In this document: in pieces, positions 51,194 through 60,525 of the stretch
Layout of the letters: every line of letters starts with the position of its first letter
How positions within the stretch are numbered: position 1 is the stretch's first letter
Source: Methylobacterium durans
GTDB taxonomy: Bacteria > Pseudomonadota > Alphaproteobacteria > Rhizobiales > Beijerinckiaceae
NCBI RefSeq assembly: GCF_003173715.1
Contig: NZ_CP029550.1
Span: 4,263,501-4,327,500 of the forward strand
Direction: 5' to 3'
Length of the DNA: 64,000 nucleotides
Position numbers and translations under genes: made by a program
Notes under the pieces: generated by a model
Seen by the model: only the letters and a program-made list of their open reading frames with translations
Databases searched by the model: none
Told to the model about the DNA's origin: nothing

Positions 51194-53050
51194 CTATTCG
51201 CCAGCATGGCTGGAGGTCTTGGCTTTCTTGATCTGATCCAAGACCTGGCTGAGGTTGTAGCTGGCCGGATCCTGCATGGGCGGGTACGCCTGATAGGTTT
51301 CGAGTTCCCTCAGCCAGAGGGCCTGACCGATGGGCAGGATGTTCCAGTCGTAGAGGTAAGCCGTGCTGGGTGCGGCGAGTACGCCACCCATCGCTGCAAG
51401 CGACTTGTTGTCGACCACGGTGATCTCGAAGGGGTCGCGCTTGATGTTGGCGATCTGGGTCCAGTGGAAGGTCTGGGGGCCGAGCAGACCACCCGTCGCG
51501 TCCGCGCCCGCCATGGCAAAGTAGAGCTTCCAGTTCTTGTACCGCACCGCCGACGGGACGGGTCCTGTATAGTAGAAGAACGTGTCCCGGGCCGACTTGG
51601 CCTTGCCTTCGAGGAAGTCGCGCTGATCGACCCCGTCGAGGGTCGTCTTGGCGATGCCTGGATAGCTGCCGCTCTCGATCCGCTTCTTCAGCCCGTCTCC
51701 CTTCTCGCCGCCCGCGATGTTGACCAGCGTCGGCACCCAGTCGAGCGCCGCCATCATCTCCGTCTTGACCGTTCCCGGAGCGATGTGACCCGGCCAGCGG
51801 ACGACGAGCGGCGCCCGCATGCCGCCCTCCCAGGTGGTCAGCTTGCCGCCCTTGAACGGGGTCGTGCCGCCATCGGGAAAGGTGATGACCTCCGCCCCGT
51901 TGTCGGTTGTGAAGACGACGATCGTGTTGTCCAGCTGGCCCATCTCCTCGAGCTTCTTGAGAACGACGCCGATGTTGTCGTCGAGCTGCTTCATGCCGAC
52001 CTCGTTGATGCCCCAGTCCTTTCCGCCCTTCTCCCCCAGCATCGCCTCGTACTTCGGCGACAGCATCGTCGTGACGTGCATCCGGGCCGGGTTGTACCAG
52101 ACGAAGAACGGCTTGTTCGTCTTCTTCGGATCGTTTCGGTCGAGGTAGTCGACGACCTTGGCCGAAATTTCCTCGTCGACCGTCCGCGAGCGGTCGAGCG
52201 TCAGCGGCCCCTCGTCCTTGCAGGTCTGGTTCGCGGCCGTCCCGTCGGACGAGGTGCAGGCGATCATCGGGCGCGGCGGCATCAGGCAGAGGGTCGTCTT
52301 CTGATCGACGGCGCCGGGCGTGTCGGGCAGACCGGGGACCGGCGTGTTCCTACAGGGCGGCGCGATGGTCTGCTCGGACGCGCTCTTGTTGATGTCGGGG
52401 AAGCTCACGCCCTGCATGGCGTCGAGGTGGTAGAGATAGCCCCAGAACTCCTGGAAGCCGTGAGCGGTGGGCAGCGCGTCCGTGTGGTCGCCTAGATGGT
52501 TTTTTCCGAACTCGCCGGTGTTGTAATCAAGGTCGCGCAGGAACTTGGCGAGCGCCGGCGTGCCCGGCCGCAGGTATGACGGGCTTCCCGGAAGCTGGGG
52601 CGGGATCATCCCCGTGCGCAGGGGGTGCATCCCGGTGAAGAACGCGTTCCGGCCGGCCGTGCAGCTTTGCTCGGCGTAGTAATCCGTGAACATCGCCCCT
52701 TCGCGGCCGATGCGGTCGATGTTCGGCGTGTCACCGACCATCAGGCCGCGGTGATAGATGCTGGGCTGCATCCAGCCGATGTCGTCTCCCATGATGAACA
52801 GGATGTTGGGCTTCGATGACGGCTGCTGAGGCGCCTGCGACAATGCGGGCGTCAGGGCGGTTGCGGCCAGCAGGACGCCGCCAGCGAGCGCCGTGCAGGT
52901 CCGCCGGAACGCCGGGCGAACGGCCCTGTGCGGCTCCTCCGAGCGGATGCGCACCTCGCACGGAAGCACAGTTTCCGCTTCCCGCAGGGATACCGGTGCA
53001 TCCTCGGAGAGTGAGGACATCGAAGCCTCGCGTGGGGCGCCGTGGCTCAT
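51194..53050 (-). CDS. Periplasmic arylsulfatase, formylglycine type (2)
   Basis: A 618-residue sulfatase. A long polar N-terminal part (1-50) precedes a hydrophobic export helix (ALAGGVLLAATALTPALS). Motifs: PNILFIMGDDIGWMQP, SCTAGRNAF with Cys130 as the formylglycine precursor, GKNHLGD, TTDNGAEVITFPDGGTTPFKGG and WEGGMRAPLVV. Its family matches the sulfatase at 47165-48757, with an extra Cys-containing insert (NQTCKDEGPLTLDRSRTVDEE). Its start is 2 bp from the stop codon of the activating-enzyme gene, so the two are co-translated. Confidence 0.93.
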   Translation of the reverse strand: MSHGAPREASMSSLSEDAPVSLREAETVLPCEVRIRSEEPHRAVRPAFRRTCTALAGGVLLAATALTPALSQAPQQPSSKPNILFIMGDDIGWMQPSIYHRGLMVGDTPNIDRIGREGAMFTDYYAEQSCTAGRNAFFTGMHPLRTGMIPPQLPGSPSYLRPGTPALAKFLRDLDYNTGEFGKNHLGDHTDALPTAHGFQEFWGYLYHLDAMQGVSFPDINKSASEQTIAPPCRNTPVPGLPDTPGAVDQKTTLCLMPPRPMIACTSSDGTAANQTCKDEGPLTLDRSRTVDEEISAKVVDYLDRNDPKKTNKPFFVWYNPARMHVTTMLSPKYEAMLGEKGGKDWGINEVGMKQLDDNIGVVLKKLEEMGQLDNTIVVFTTDNGAEVITFPDGGTTPFKGGKLTTWEGGMRAPLVVRWPGHIAPGTVKTEMMAALDWVPTLVNIAGGEKGDGLKKRIESGSYPGIAKTTLDGVDQRDFLEGKAKSARDTFFYYTGPVPSAVRYKNWKLYFAMAGADATGGLLGPQTFHWTQIANIKRDPFEITVVDNKSLAAMGGVLAAPSTAYLYDWNILPIGQALWLRELETYQAYPPMQDPASYNLSQVLDQIKKAKTSSHAGE

Positions 53051-53052
53051 GA

Positions 53053-54030
53053 TCAGTTCCTCTCCCTGATGATGGTCCGAAAGCCGACATGGCTCATGGA
53101 CGTGTCGATGGGCTGGGGGTGGCGGGCCGCCGGCCGGTAGCGCCGGCAGTAGTTCGGCGCACAGAGATGCGAGCCGCCCTTCACGACCTTGCGCGGGATC
53201 AGGCTCTGCGGATCACGGGGATCGAGGCTGTCCGCCTCGCGCCCGCCGCGCGGGTTCTGGGGGATGCAGCAGACCTTCGCGGCATCAGCCTGATGCCGCT
53301 GTGCGTACCAGTCGGCCGTCCACTCCCAGACGTTGCCGATCATGTCGAGGAGGCCGTAGCCGTTCGGTGGGAAGGCGCCGACCGGAGTCGTCCGCCGGAA
53401 TGAGCCGTCAGCGGTGTTCAGGTAGGGAAAGTCTCCTTGCCAAGTGTTGGCCATCGGGCGACCGCCCGGCGCAAACTCGTCACCCCAGGCGAACTCCGCC
53501 CCGTCCAAGCCGCCGCGGGCGGCGAATTCCCACTCGGCCTCGGTCGGCAGCGCCTTCCCGGCCCAATCGGCGTAGGCCGCGACGTCCTTGAACGCGACAT
53601 GCACGACGGGATGATCGTCGAGCCCCTTGATCGAGCTGCCCGGTCCATAGGGATGGCGCCAGTCCGCTCCTGCGAGGAACCTCCACCACCGGCTGCAGTG
53701 CGACAGATCGACAGGCCCTTGCGGGGGCACGAAGACGAGCGACCCGGCAAAGAGCAGGTGCGGCAGCGCGCCTGGATAGTCCTTCGGATCGGGCGGGATC
53801 TCGGCGACGGTGCGGTAGCCGGTGGCGTGAACGAACCGTCTGAACTGCCGGTTCGTGACCGGGCTCTCATCCATCCAGAAGCCGTCCACCGTGACCCGAT
53901 GGACCGGGGCTTCCTCGGGATAGTGTCGGTCCGAGCCCATCCGGAAGGTCCCGCCCGGGATCCAGCGCATGCTGGGGGGAGCGGCGGGCTCCGGCGCGCG
54001 AACGGCAACATCGACGAGCCCAGACGTCAT
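53053..54030 (-). CDS. Formylglycine-generating enzyme (SUMF1/FGE)
   Basis: A 325-residue FGE that oxidises the sulfatase active-site Cys to formylglycine. Family blocks: MRWIPGGTFRMGSDRHYPEEAPVHRVTVDGFWMDE, PVTNRQFRRFVHATGYRT, LPTEAEWEFAARGGLDG, FPPNGYGLLDMIGNVWEWTADWY and VKGGSHLCAPNYCRRYRPAAR. The last carries the two copper-binding catalytic cysteines (Cys290 and Cys295). No signal peptide, so maturation should occur in the cytosol before export of the sulfatases. First gene of the operon. Confidence 0.94.
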   Translation of the reverse strand: MTSGLVDVAVRAPEPAAPPSMRWIPGGTFRMGSDRHYPEEAPVHRVTVDGFWMDESPVTNRQFRRFVHATGYRTVAEIPPDPKDYPGALPHLLFAGSLVFVPPQGPVDLSHCSRWWRFLAGADWRHPYGPGSSIKGLDDHPVVHVAFKDVAAYADWAGKALPTEAEWEFAARGGLDGAEFAWGDEFAPGGRPMANTWQGDFPYLNTADGSFRRTTPVGAFPPNGYGLLDMIGNVWEWTADWYAQRHQADAAKVCCIPQNPRGGREADSLDPRDPQSLIPRKVVKGGSHLCAPNYCRRYRPAARHPQPIDTSMSHVGFRTIIRERN

Positions 54031-54383
54031 GGCTTGGCCCCTTCGCTTGGCCCCTTCGGCACGTCCCTCAATATCGTCGGCCGCCGTTCAGCGGCGCCGC
54101 ATGATCACCGTTGGGAGGGGGGCCAAGCAGGCTGGCCGCGCGACGACGATCGGGACGTACCTCGGCTGGTCTCTCCACGAGGCGGCGGCCCGCGCGCTGA
54201 CAGGAGCCGCGCAGGTCACCGACGCTCATCACGATAACCGATTGGCGGAACCGCGCTTGACAGTTTGGGACATCAATTTGCTTTTTGGCGTCGTGGCCAT
54301 GATCTTCTTTGCCGATGCGTTGATGATTTGAGACAACCCACCAGCTTTGCTGAAGCGGGCCTTAGGAGATCTAGACGCTCGCC
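54031..54383. other. Operon promoter region, no gene
   Basis: About 350 bp upstream of the FGE-sulfatase operon and downstream of the AraC-type gene. A rightward frame through here has a hydrophobic C-terminal end but no start or ribosome site. The operon promoter should lie near 54040-54120; no operator was recognised. Confidence 0.4.
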
Positions 54384-55490
54384 TCATCTCCGATGCCCCG
54401 CGCGCCAGGCGCTCGGGCTCTCCCCGGACCAGCGCCGGAAGGCCCGCGTGAAGGCGCTGGCCTCGGAGAAGCCGAGCGCCGCCGCGATCTGCGCGAGGGG
54501 GATGTCGGTGTGGTCGATCAACTGCCGGGCGACCTCGAAGCGCCCCTCGTCCGCCACCACGCTGAACGCCGTCCCCTCCGCTCTCAGGCGCCGGGCCAAG
54601 GTTCTGCGATGCATGGAGAGGAGCCCTGCGATCCTCTCAGCGGAGCAGTCGCCATGCATCAGCTCGGTCCGGAGCAGGTGACGGAGCCGCGCGGTGAAGT
54701 CAGGAGAGGACCTGCGCGATTGCTCCGCCAGTCTCTCCCGCAGGGTCTGCAGGAGCGCGGGATCGGCGCCTGGGATCGGTTGGTCGAGCTGAGACGCCGG
54801 GAAGACCAGAGCCGCCGTCTCGCGGTTGAACCGGACAGGCGCCTTGAAGACGGCGCGATAGGTTAGCTCATCCGTTGGTACTGCCCGTGGAAGGAGCACC
54901 TCCTCCGGGGACCAGTCCGCGCCGCACAGGCCCCGCAGCACGTTGGTGCCCGCCGCCGCGGCGGCATCGGCGATCTGGTCGGCGCATTCCGTGCCGGGCT
55001 CGTAGACGACGCAGTTCCAGACGGCCGTCCCGTCTTTGGCGGTCAGCGCCGTCGTGGCGCCGACGCAATGCATCTCGACATGCCGGATGAGGCTGCGCAG
55101 GGCATCGCCGACCGTCTCCGACTGCAGCATGAGGGATCCGATGAGCCCGAGAGAGGACAGCCGCACCCTCCGGCCGAGGAGCAGCCCGAAATGCGGGCAG
55201 CCAGTGCAGGCGCCGGAGCGGGCAATGAGTTCGCAGAACGCCGCCAGCGGGATGATCGCGTTCGGGTCGGTCAACATGACAGGATCCAGACCTGCGGCCC
55301 GGATGACGGGGTCGGGATCGGCGCCGAGGTGCCTCAACAGGGAGGCGGCTTCCTGCGCAAGAGCCGCTTGGATCGAACCCGAGGCGTCATGCAGCGGGTC
55401 AGTGGCGCCGATGCCGATCCGCCACGCCGGAGGATGGAGCCCATCGGGGACGATCGCGGCGTGCGTCGCGAAGCAGGGATGGGGCGCCAT
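54384..55490 (-). CDS. AraC-family regulator with Arabinose_bd-type N-terminal domain
   Basis: A 368-residue regulator; ATG 55490 (MAPHPCFATHAAIVP) is chosen as the start nearest the family length. Residues about 45-230 match the OruR/ArgR-type ligand domain (LLRHLGADPDPVIRAAGLDP, HFGLLLGRRVRLSSLGLIG). The C-terminal HTH (about 265-365) shows LLSMHRRTLARRLRAEGTAFSVV and IPLAQIAAALGFSEASAFTRAFRRWSGESPSAWR. It lies directly upstream of the sulfatase operon on the same strand and is a candidate regulator of it. Confidence 0.9.
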   Translation of the reverse strand: MAPHPCFATHAAIVPDGLHPPAWRIGIGATDPLHDASGSIQAALAQEAASLLRHLGADPDPVIRAAGLDPVMLTDPNAIIPLAAFCELIARSGACTGCPHFGLLLGRRVRLSSLGLIGSLMLQSETVGDALRSLIRHVEMHCVGATTALTAKDGTAVWNCVVYEPGTECADQIADAAAAAGTNVLRGLCGADWSPEEVLLPRAVPTDELTYRAVFKAPVRFNRETAALVFPASQLDQPIPGADPALLQTLRERLAEQSRRSSPDFTARLRHLLRTELMHGDCSAERIAGLLSMHRRTLARRLRAEGTAFSVVADEGRFEVARQLIDHTDIPLAQIAAALGFSEASAFTRAFRRWSGESPSAWRAGHRR

Positions 55491-55588
55491 GGGTGCACTC
55501 CGAACGATCAGGTTCGTGTCCCATTCGTGTGGTGGCCGGCGGGATCGGTCGGACGGATTCTCTGCCGCCCTGACGCACCTCCGCCGTG

Positions 55589-55876
55589 TCACATCTGCAG
55601 GCACGTCAGCAGGGCGACGTAGCTCGGCGACCCGCCGAGGCTCGCCTCTTGGACGCACTCGTCCCGGCGTCGCGCGTCGAACCCGGCCCATTGCTGTCCC
55701 AGCTGCGCGCGGGCTTGCGCTTCGTCCCTGAGGCAGTTGCGGTCCGTGTTTCCGGCGGCGCCCTGGAGGGTCGGGGCGGCGCGGCAGGTTGCCTCGATGT
55801 CGTAGCGCGGGAGCTCGCGGCCCCAGGCAGCCGAGGTGGCCAGAACCACGAGAGCGATGCCAGCGAAGCAAAACAT
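55589..55876 (-). CDS. Small secreted protein, conserved Cys pattern
   Basis: A 95-residue protein from ATG 55876. Signal peptide (FCFAGIALVVLATSAAWG), then LPRYDIEATCRAAPTLQG, NTDRNCLRDEAQARAQLGQQWAGF and RRRDECVQEASLGGSPSYVALLTCLQM. Four mature Cys spaced for two disulfides in a helical bundle. I recall this pattern from uncharacterised rhizobial secreted proteins. Upstream of the AraC gene and divergent from the outer-membrane protein gene at 56298. Confidence 0.8.
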   Translation of the reverse strand: MFCFAGIALVVLATSAAWGRELPRYDIEATCRAAPTLQGAAGNTDRNCLRDEAQARAQLGQQWAGFDARRRDECVQEASLGGSPSYVALLTCLQM

Positions 55877-56297
55877 CGGATGGCTCCTGACACGGCCTGA
55901 CCCACCACGTTGGCGGAGCCTGCGATGGGCTCGGCGCACCGGGAGCAGCACAGCGCCCGCGATGGATTCCGTGATCCCGCCTGCAAGGTCCAGGCGAGCT
56001 CAGCAGCGTCACCGTATGGCCGCCGAGAGATCCTGCTTGACCCTATGGGACAGACGCCTTTGGACAGACGCCTCCGTTTTGATCGCACCAACCGGTCCTG
56101 CTTGGATGCAAGCCGCTGCCTCCGGCTCTCCCGATGTCAGATGCAGGCGGCTGCCCTGGGCGTGCCGACGAGCGGATCGAGACACAATTTTGCAACAACG
56201 CCGCGAGCGGTGCGCCGCCGTACGAGGTTAATCCTTGTAAGCTTTTCGCGGCTCTGAAACCTTGGCCGTAAGGTCTGAGTTCGCGGAGGGCGTGATC

Positions 56298-57311
56298 ATG
56301 CCGAAATCTTGGCGGTCGGTTTGCTTCGCGTTTCTGTGCGCCGCAGCGCTGCAGGCCACGCCGGACGCGCAGGCGGCCGAATATGCGCAAGGCATCTACG
56401 TGCTGGGCAACCGCGGTCCCCTCGCGGGCGTGACGCCGCCGCCGGGCTTCTACTTCGAGAGCGAGACCTACTACTACTCGGGCGATCTCGGCGGCGGCCG
56501 TGTCTTCCAGGGCGGTGGCGTCGTCGCCGCGCGCGTCAAGAATGACACGAGCGCGAACTTCGCCACGCCGATCTGGGTCACCCCCGTCGAGATCCTCGGC
56601 GGCAACCTCGGCTTCTCCCTGACCATCCCGTTCGGCACGCCCAACATCAGCGCCGGGGCAGTGCTCGCCTCACCGCGCATCGACCGCGTCATCGCCGGGC
56701 GCGAGCATGACGCCGTCTTCAACGTCGGCGACATATATCTTGCCTCGTTCGTCGGCTGGCATTCCGGCAACTGGCACTGGAGCGGCACGCTGCTAGGCGT
56801 CGTGCCATCCGGCTCCTTCCAGAACGGCCAGCTGTCCAACATCGCGCTCAACCGCCCGGCGCTCGATCTCAGCGGCGCGCTCACCTACCTCGATCCAGTC
56901 CTCGGCTACGAGCTCTCGGTGGTGCCGGGCATCACCTTCAACTGGATCAACCCGGCGACCCAGTACCTGACCGGCACTGAGTTCCATCTGGAATGGTCGG
57001 CCTCGAAGTATCTGAGCAAGGAGCTGTCGATCGGTCTCGTTGGCTACTACTACGATCAGCTGACCGGCGACAGCGGCGCTGGCAACCGGATCGGGCCGTT
57101 CAAGGGACGGGTCACCTCGCTCGGCGGCCAGATCGGCTACACCTTCAAGGTCGGCGAGATCCCGGTCTCGACGAACGTTCGGTTCTTCCGCGAGTTCGAC
57201 GTCAGGAACCGCTTCACCGGCACGGCGACTTACCTTTCGATCTCGGCCCCGCTCTGGGTTGCCCCGCCGAAGCCAGTGGCCGAGGCCAAGCCGCTCGTCA
57301 CGAAGTACTGA
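56298..57311 (+). CDS. Outer-membrane transport protein, MetA-pathway/SphA type
   Basis: A 337-residue protein from ATG 56298 with a signal peptide (VCFAFLCAAALQATPDAQA). AEYAQGIYVLGNRGPLAGVTPPPGFYFESETYYYSGD is the hallmark N terminus of the phenol MetA-pathway/SphA family, followed by barrel strands such as WVTPVEILGGNLGFSLTIPFG, GDIYLASFVGWHSGNWHW and GVVPSGSFQNGQLSNIALNR. The C terminus ends in VTKY after a Pro-rich stretch. The family moves hydrophobic aromatic compounds across the outer membrane. Near a sulfatase operon, uptake of an aromatic sulfate substrate is conceivable. Confidence 0.85.
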   Translation: MPKSWRSVCFAFLCAAALQATPDAQAAEYAQGIYVLGNRGPLAGVTPPPGFYFESETYYYSGDLGGGRVFQGGGVVAARVKNDTSANFATPIWVTPVEILGGNLGFSLTIPFGTPNISAGAVLASPRIDRVIAGREHDAVFNVGDIYLASFVGWHSGNWHWSGTLLGVVPSGSFQNGQLSNIALNRPALDLSGALTYLDPVLGYELSVVPGITFNWINPATQYLTGTEFHLEWSASKYLSKELSIGLVGYYYDQLTGDSGAGNRIGPFKGRVTSLGGQIGYTFKVGEIPVSTNVRFFREFDVRNRFTGTATYLSISAPLWVAPPKPVAEAKPLVTKY

Positions 57312-58315
57312 GGGGCGCCGAAAAGGCCGTGGACCCCAACAACCTGCAGTGATGACAGGCAAAATCCACGTGAACCGACGAACGTGGGCGGGGTCTGCGC
57401 TCATGCGATCCAGACGAGAGCGAGGAGTGTGCATGCCCAACGCATCTTGAGCTTGGCATCCACTCAGGTGAGCCACGATGACGCTTCAGTTCCCCTACTC
57501 GCCGAGCAGTGGGCGTTGGCCGGCTGTGGTCGGCCAGACCCCCAAGTAACGCGTCCGGCTTGGGCTTCCTTCCCAGCTTGCGAGACACGGCCGACCTCGT
57601 TCCGCTCAAGCGGGACGTTCGCGCGCTCGCTCTCAGCCGGGCGCATGCGATGCCTGGAGTACGCCCCGACATAGGAGGATTTCGCCCGCGCGAGCCTTTG
57701 CGCTTCAGGGCGATAGCCAGGTTGGCCCATGCCTCCTCGCGCCGCTGGTCGAGGCGAAAGCGGTCGAGCCGTGCATTCACACGTCTGAGACCGCGAGCAA
57801 AAACTTGCTTTTTTAGCTGCTAGCCCGCGCTCGCTGGGCTGGGCCCCCGCGAGACCGTGTGTGGATGCTTTACCGCGGAGCGCCCGTCGCCGGGCCGCAA
57901 TGATGTCCCAGATGCTGCCGCACTGATCGCGAAGCAATCTGGCTAAGGAAAATATGCCCCCTGCATCGAGGCCGTTCAGATCCGGATAGTGACTGAGCCT
58001 TACCTGGCGGAGTTTGTCCTCCAAAAGGAGGCATCGCTCGGACGCAATCTCGACACTGATGGTGAGCTATTTCAGTTATCAGCACCACTGTCTCAGCGCG
58101 GATCCACCAAGTGCGGAGGAGTCCAACCTACGGAACTATTCCGGTTCCGTAACGCTCAGTCCGCGAATCACCGCTTTGGACAGGGCGTCTGAGCCGGTTG
58201 AATGGCTGAGATGGGCGCAAAGCGGAAGGTCTGCTTCCGACACGCTGCAATTCGCTTGTGGCGCATCGCTCCGACCCCAGAGAGCTTTCCGTACTGGGCT
58301 ATTGGCGGACCACCC
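57312..58315. other. 1-kb region without a supported gene
   Basis: Several long open frames exist on the minus strand but are Arg/Ser/Pro-rich and shadow one another; none has a recognised family. The region contains copy 2 of the dispersed repeat at 58214-58241. It marks the border between the sulfatase/outer-membrane block and the phage-like block. Confidence 0.4.
58214..58241 (-). repeat. Dispersed repeat, copy 2
   Basis: GGCGCAAAGCGGAAGGTCTG (58214-58233) continued by CTTCCGAC is the inverted relative of 392-420. The two differ by one indel and one substitution over about 28 bp. Confidence 0.5.
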
Positions 58316-58705
58316 TCAACCGCGACGACCGCGTGGTGCTGATGGAGTGCTGAGGAAGTGCCGAAGCGCATAGATCGCTGCGCTCAGGCTCCATGGGCGT
58401 CCGTCACCCATTGCGGCGCGGAGCAGTTCGAGCCGGATATTGACGCCGAGCATCAAGCGACCTTGTCTGAGATCCTCCGCATGGCATTCGACTAGCGTGT
58501 CAGGATCCAAGCCGACAGCGGCGCCAATTTCATCGTCGCGTGCACCATAAGCGGCCAGCGCGAGAACGCACCGCCTCTGCCGACCGAATTCGCTATCGGG
58601 CAGAGTTTCGATCTGATCACGCACTATGAAGGCCGGCTTAGGCGCCACGAGCGGTCGTCGTTTCCGTCCGGCTCCAGGTCGACGACCGCCGTGCGAGTTA
58701 GCCAT
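58316..58705 (-). CDS. Phage/ICE-like small protein with GRRPGAGRK N terminus
   Basis: A 129-residue protein starting MANSHGGRRPGAGRKRRP at 58705. The GG-RPGAGRK start is typical of phage-type DNA-binding or terminase-small-subunit-like proteins. The body is helical with RRCVLALAAYGARDDEIGAAVGLDPDTLVECHAEDL, a helix-turn-helix-like segment of the terminase small subunit type, then a Leu/Arg-rich helix. DNA packaging or DNA binding is likely, but no large terminase is present here. Confidence 0.65.
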   Translation of the reverse strand: MANSHGGRRPGAGRKRRPLVAPKPAFIVRDQIETLPDSEFGRQRRCVLALAAYGARDDEIGAAVGLDPDTLVECHAEDLRQGRLMLGVNIRLELLRAAMGDGRPWSLSAAIYALRHFLSTPSAPRGRRG

Positions 58706-58765
58706 TGAGCTACCATCTTGATTTCGAGATTTTCTGGCTCAGGAAAAATTCTGTGCGGCTGACAC

Positions 58766-59035
58766 CTAGTGCGGTTCGGCCCCTGAATTCCTCAGACTTT
58801 TCCTACCCCCGGGGTGCCCGGGCGACTCTGAGGTCACCGATCTGGTCACTCCCGCGTGATGGCGTCGGCACAGGGCTTCTCGAGGCTGGTGACCCACCGG
58901 CGTGCAGAACACCGATGGTATGTTGCGGCCTTCGCCTTGGCACCGCGCGCACCACGGGTGTGCTTCGCGGAAAATCGCATCAGAGAGGCGCTGCTTCTCC
59001 TGCCGGCGGCGCATCGACGTGGTCTGCCGAGACAT
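58766..59035 (-). CDS. Small zinc-finger/HNH-like protein, low support
   Basis: An 89-codon frame from ATG 59035. Residues about 27-60 read HPWCARCQGEGRN, then GHQPREALCRRHH, a CxxC plus CxxH arrangement like the zinc-binding frame of phage HNH nucleases. The central D/H-x-x-P-H segment expected of an active HNH is missing, so it may be truncated or a different zinc-binding fold. Confidence 0.4.
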   Translation of the reverse strand: MSRQTTSMRRRQEKQRLSDAIFREAHPWCARCQGEGRNIPSVFCTPVGHQPREALCRRHHAGVTRSVTSESPGHPGGRKSLRNSGAEPH

Positions 59036-59354
59036 GTTTCTGCTCGATTAGAAGTTGCGAAATTGGGACTATGCTGAATGGCGAAGCGCGGAACGGCGGA
59101 GCCCTTAGGGGCAGTGGACACCACGCTGGCCAGATCAGCCGGCCTGATCAGCGCGATGAACGGATTTATTGAACGACCGTGGCGGCCTCATTCTGAGGAT
59201 GAACTGGATGGGTCCGCCCGAACGACTCGATCGCAGAAATTCACGATTGGAGTCGGCACTGAGCCAAAGGCGTCGTGCACTCGATGCCGATCTGGAGAAC
59301 TAACGGGCGGTCCTCTGTGCCCTCAAGCGCCTGATCGAACCCCACGATGGCTCA
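59036..59354. other. Gene-free region in the phage-like block
   Basis: About 320 bp with short open frames on both strands but no start, ribosome site or family to support one. No repeats seen. Confidence 0.35.
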
Positions 59355-59753
59355 TTAGACGTGCCCACCCTGCCTGAATGTCCGGTGCGGGCTGGTGGCA
59401 CGCTTCCGGCGGCGTTCCACGATCAGGGCAGGTTTGAACACCGGCTCAGGTGCTTGGGAGATGAAGTCGGCAGTCAAAGGCACAGCCGCGACTTGCTCGA
59501 TCTCCGAAGAGGCTGGAGGCATCACCGTGCCGACCTGCCGGAACACCGCGAATTCGCTGCCAGTCCGCACTGCGAGAACCTCTGCCTGCGCCTCTGCCTC
59601 CTCAAGGCTGCCATGCTCGTAAGGACATCTCCCGATCAGCGTCAGACGCCGGCCCTTCTTGGCGCGGCGAAGGATGAAGTAGCCGCCGCCGATCGCCTGC
59701 GGCGGTTTGCTGGATCGAGAGGCTGAAGGCAGGATGGGATTGAGATCGGACAT
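59355..59753 (-). CDS. Hypothetical protein of the phage-like block
   Basis: A 132-residue protein from ATG 59753. The middle looks folded (GGYFILRRAKKGRRLTLIGRCPYEHGSLEEAEAQAEVLAVRTGSEFAVFRQVG), beta-beta-alpha-beta; the ends are Pro/Ser-rich and basic. No known family. Same strand as the rest of the block. Confidence 0.6.
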   Translation of the reverse strand: MSDLNPILPSASRSSKPPQAIGGGYFILRRAKKGRRLTLIGRCPYEHGSLEEAEAQAEVLAVRTGSEFAVFRQVGTVMPPASSEIEQVAAVPLTADFISQAPEPVFKPALIVERRRKRATSPHRTFRQGGHV

Positions 59754-59957
59754 CTGAACGGCTCCAAACCGGGGAAGGGGGTTGCACAGTGCGCCACATG
59801 AGGCAGGCGACGTGACGATGTTCGACAGACACTATGCCGTGACCAGCAAGGCCGGCGTCTGGGCTACTCTGCCCCTCGAACGACGTGACTGTCTCAACCC
59901 GAGCAGGGACAGTTCTGGCTGAGGAGGCGGCATGCACCACCTCCTCGGCCAGTTCGC

Positions 59958-60386
59958 TTAGACGCATGCAGGATCGCGATATCCGGGGCTGTTCGCCTCC
60001 AAGAATCTGATCACCTGCATGGCTGTCGTGCTGCTGGTCGGCGCGAAGCCCAAGGAGAACGCGAGGCGCATATCCTCTTCGTTTAGGAATGCCCACCAAA
60101 GATGATGATAACGCGCATCGAGTAGTTCCCGCATATCTTGAGCTTCGGATTGACCAGGACCTTGCTCCGCGAGGATGGCCTTGGATGCTAGATGCAGTGC
60201 GAGCACAATGAGGTAGCGAACTCGGAGCTCAGTAAAATTAACAGGGGGCACGGAAGGGTCGCGAGTCGGTCCCGTGGGAGATTCTTCGTCGCGCCCAATT
60301 CGAATCTTTTCCAGAAGGAGAAGCACGTTGCGCACGGCTTCGCCTGCCGGATCGGGGCGGACGGTTTCAATTTGAATAGAAGGCAT
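59958..60386 (-). CDS. Hypothetical helical protein of the phage-like block
   Basis: A 142-residue protein from ATG 60386 (MPSIQIETVRPDPAGEAVRNVLLLLEKIRIG), with GAGGAGAG just upstream in gene orientation. Mainly helical: FTELRVRYLIVLALHLASKAILAEQ, then ARYHHLWWAFLNEEDMRLAFSLGFAP. No membrane segment. Family unknown. A set of short repeats (60526-60624) lies in its upstream region. Confidence 0.65.
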   Translation of the reverse strand: MPSIQIETVRPDPAGEAVRNVLLLLEKIRIGRDEESPTGPTRDPSVPPVNFTELRVRYLIVLALHLASKAILAEQGPGQSEAQDMRELLDARYHHLWWAFLNEEDMRLAFSLGFAPTSSTTAMQVIRFLEANSPGYRDPACV

Positions 60387-60525
60387 AGCTCTCTCCTCTC
60401 CTCGACAGCGCGAGGGCACACAGCCGCCATGGGCGGTGTTCTTGAAAGGTAGATGGATCGGTGACCGTGGCCGATGCGCTGCCTGCGCGCATACCCGGCC
60501 AAGATATTTAGAGTCCCCACAAATT

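Noticed and set aside
57464..58024. 186-codon leftward frame in the gene-poor region
   Set aside because: No ribosome site or family; an Arg/Ser-rich C-terminal half suggests non-coding sequence.
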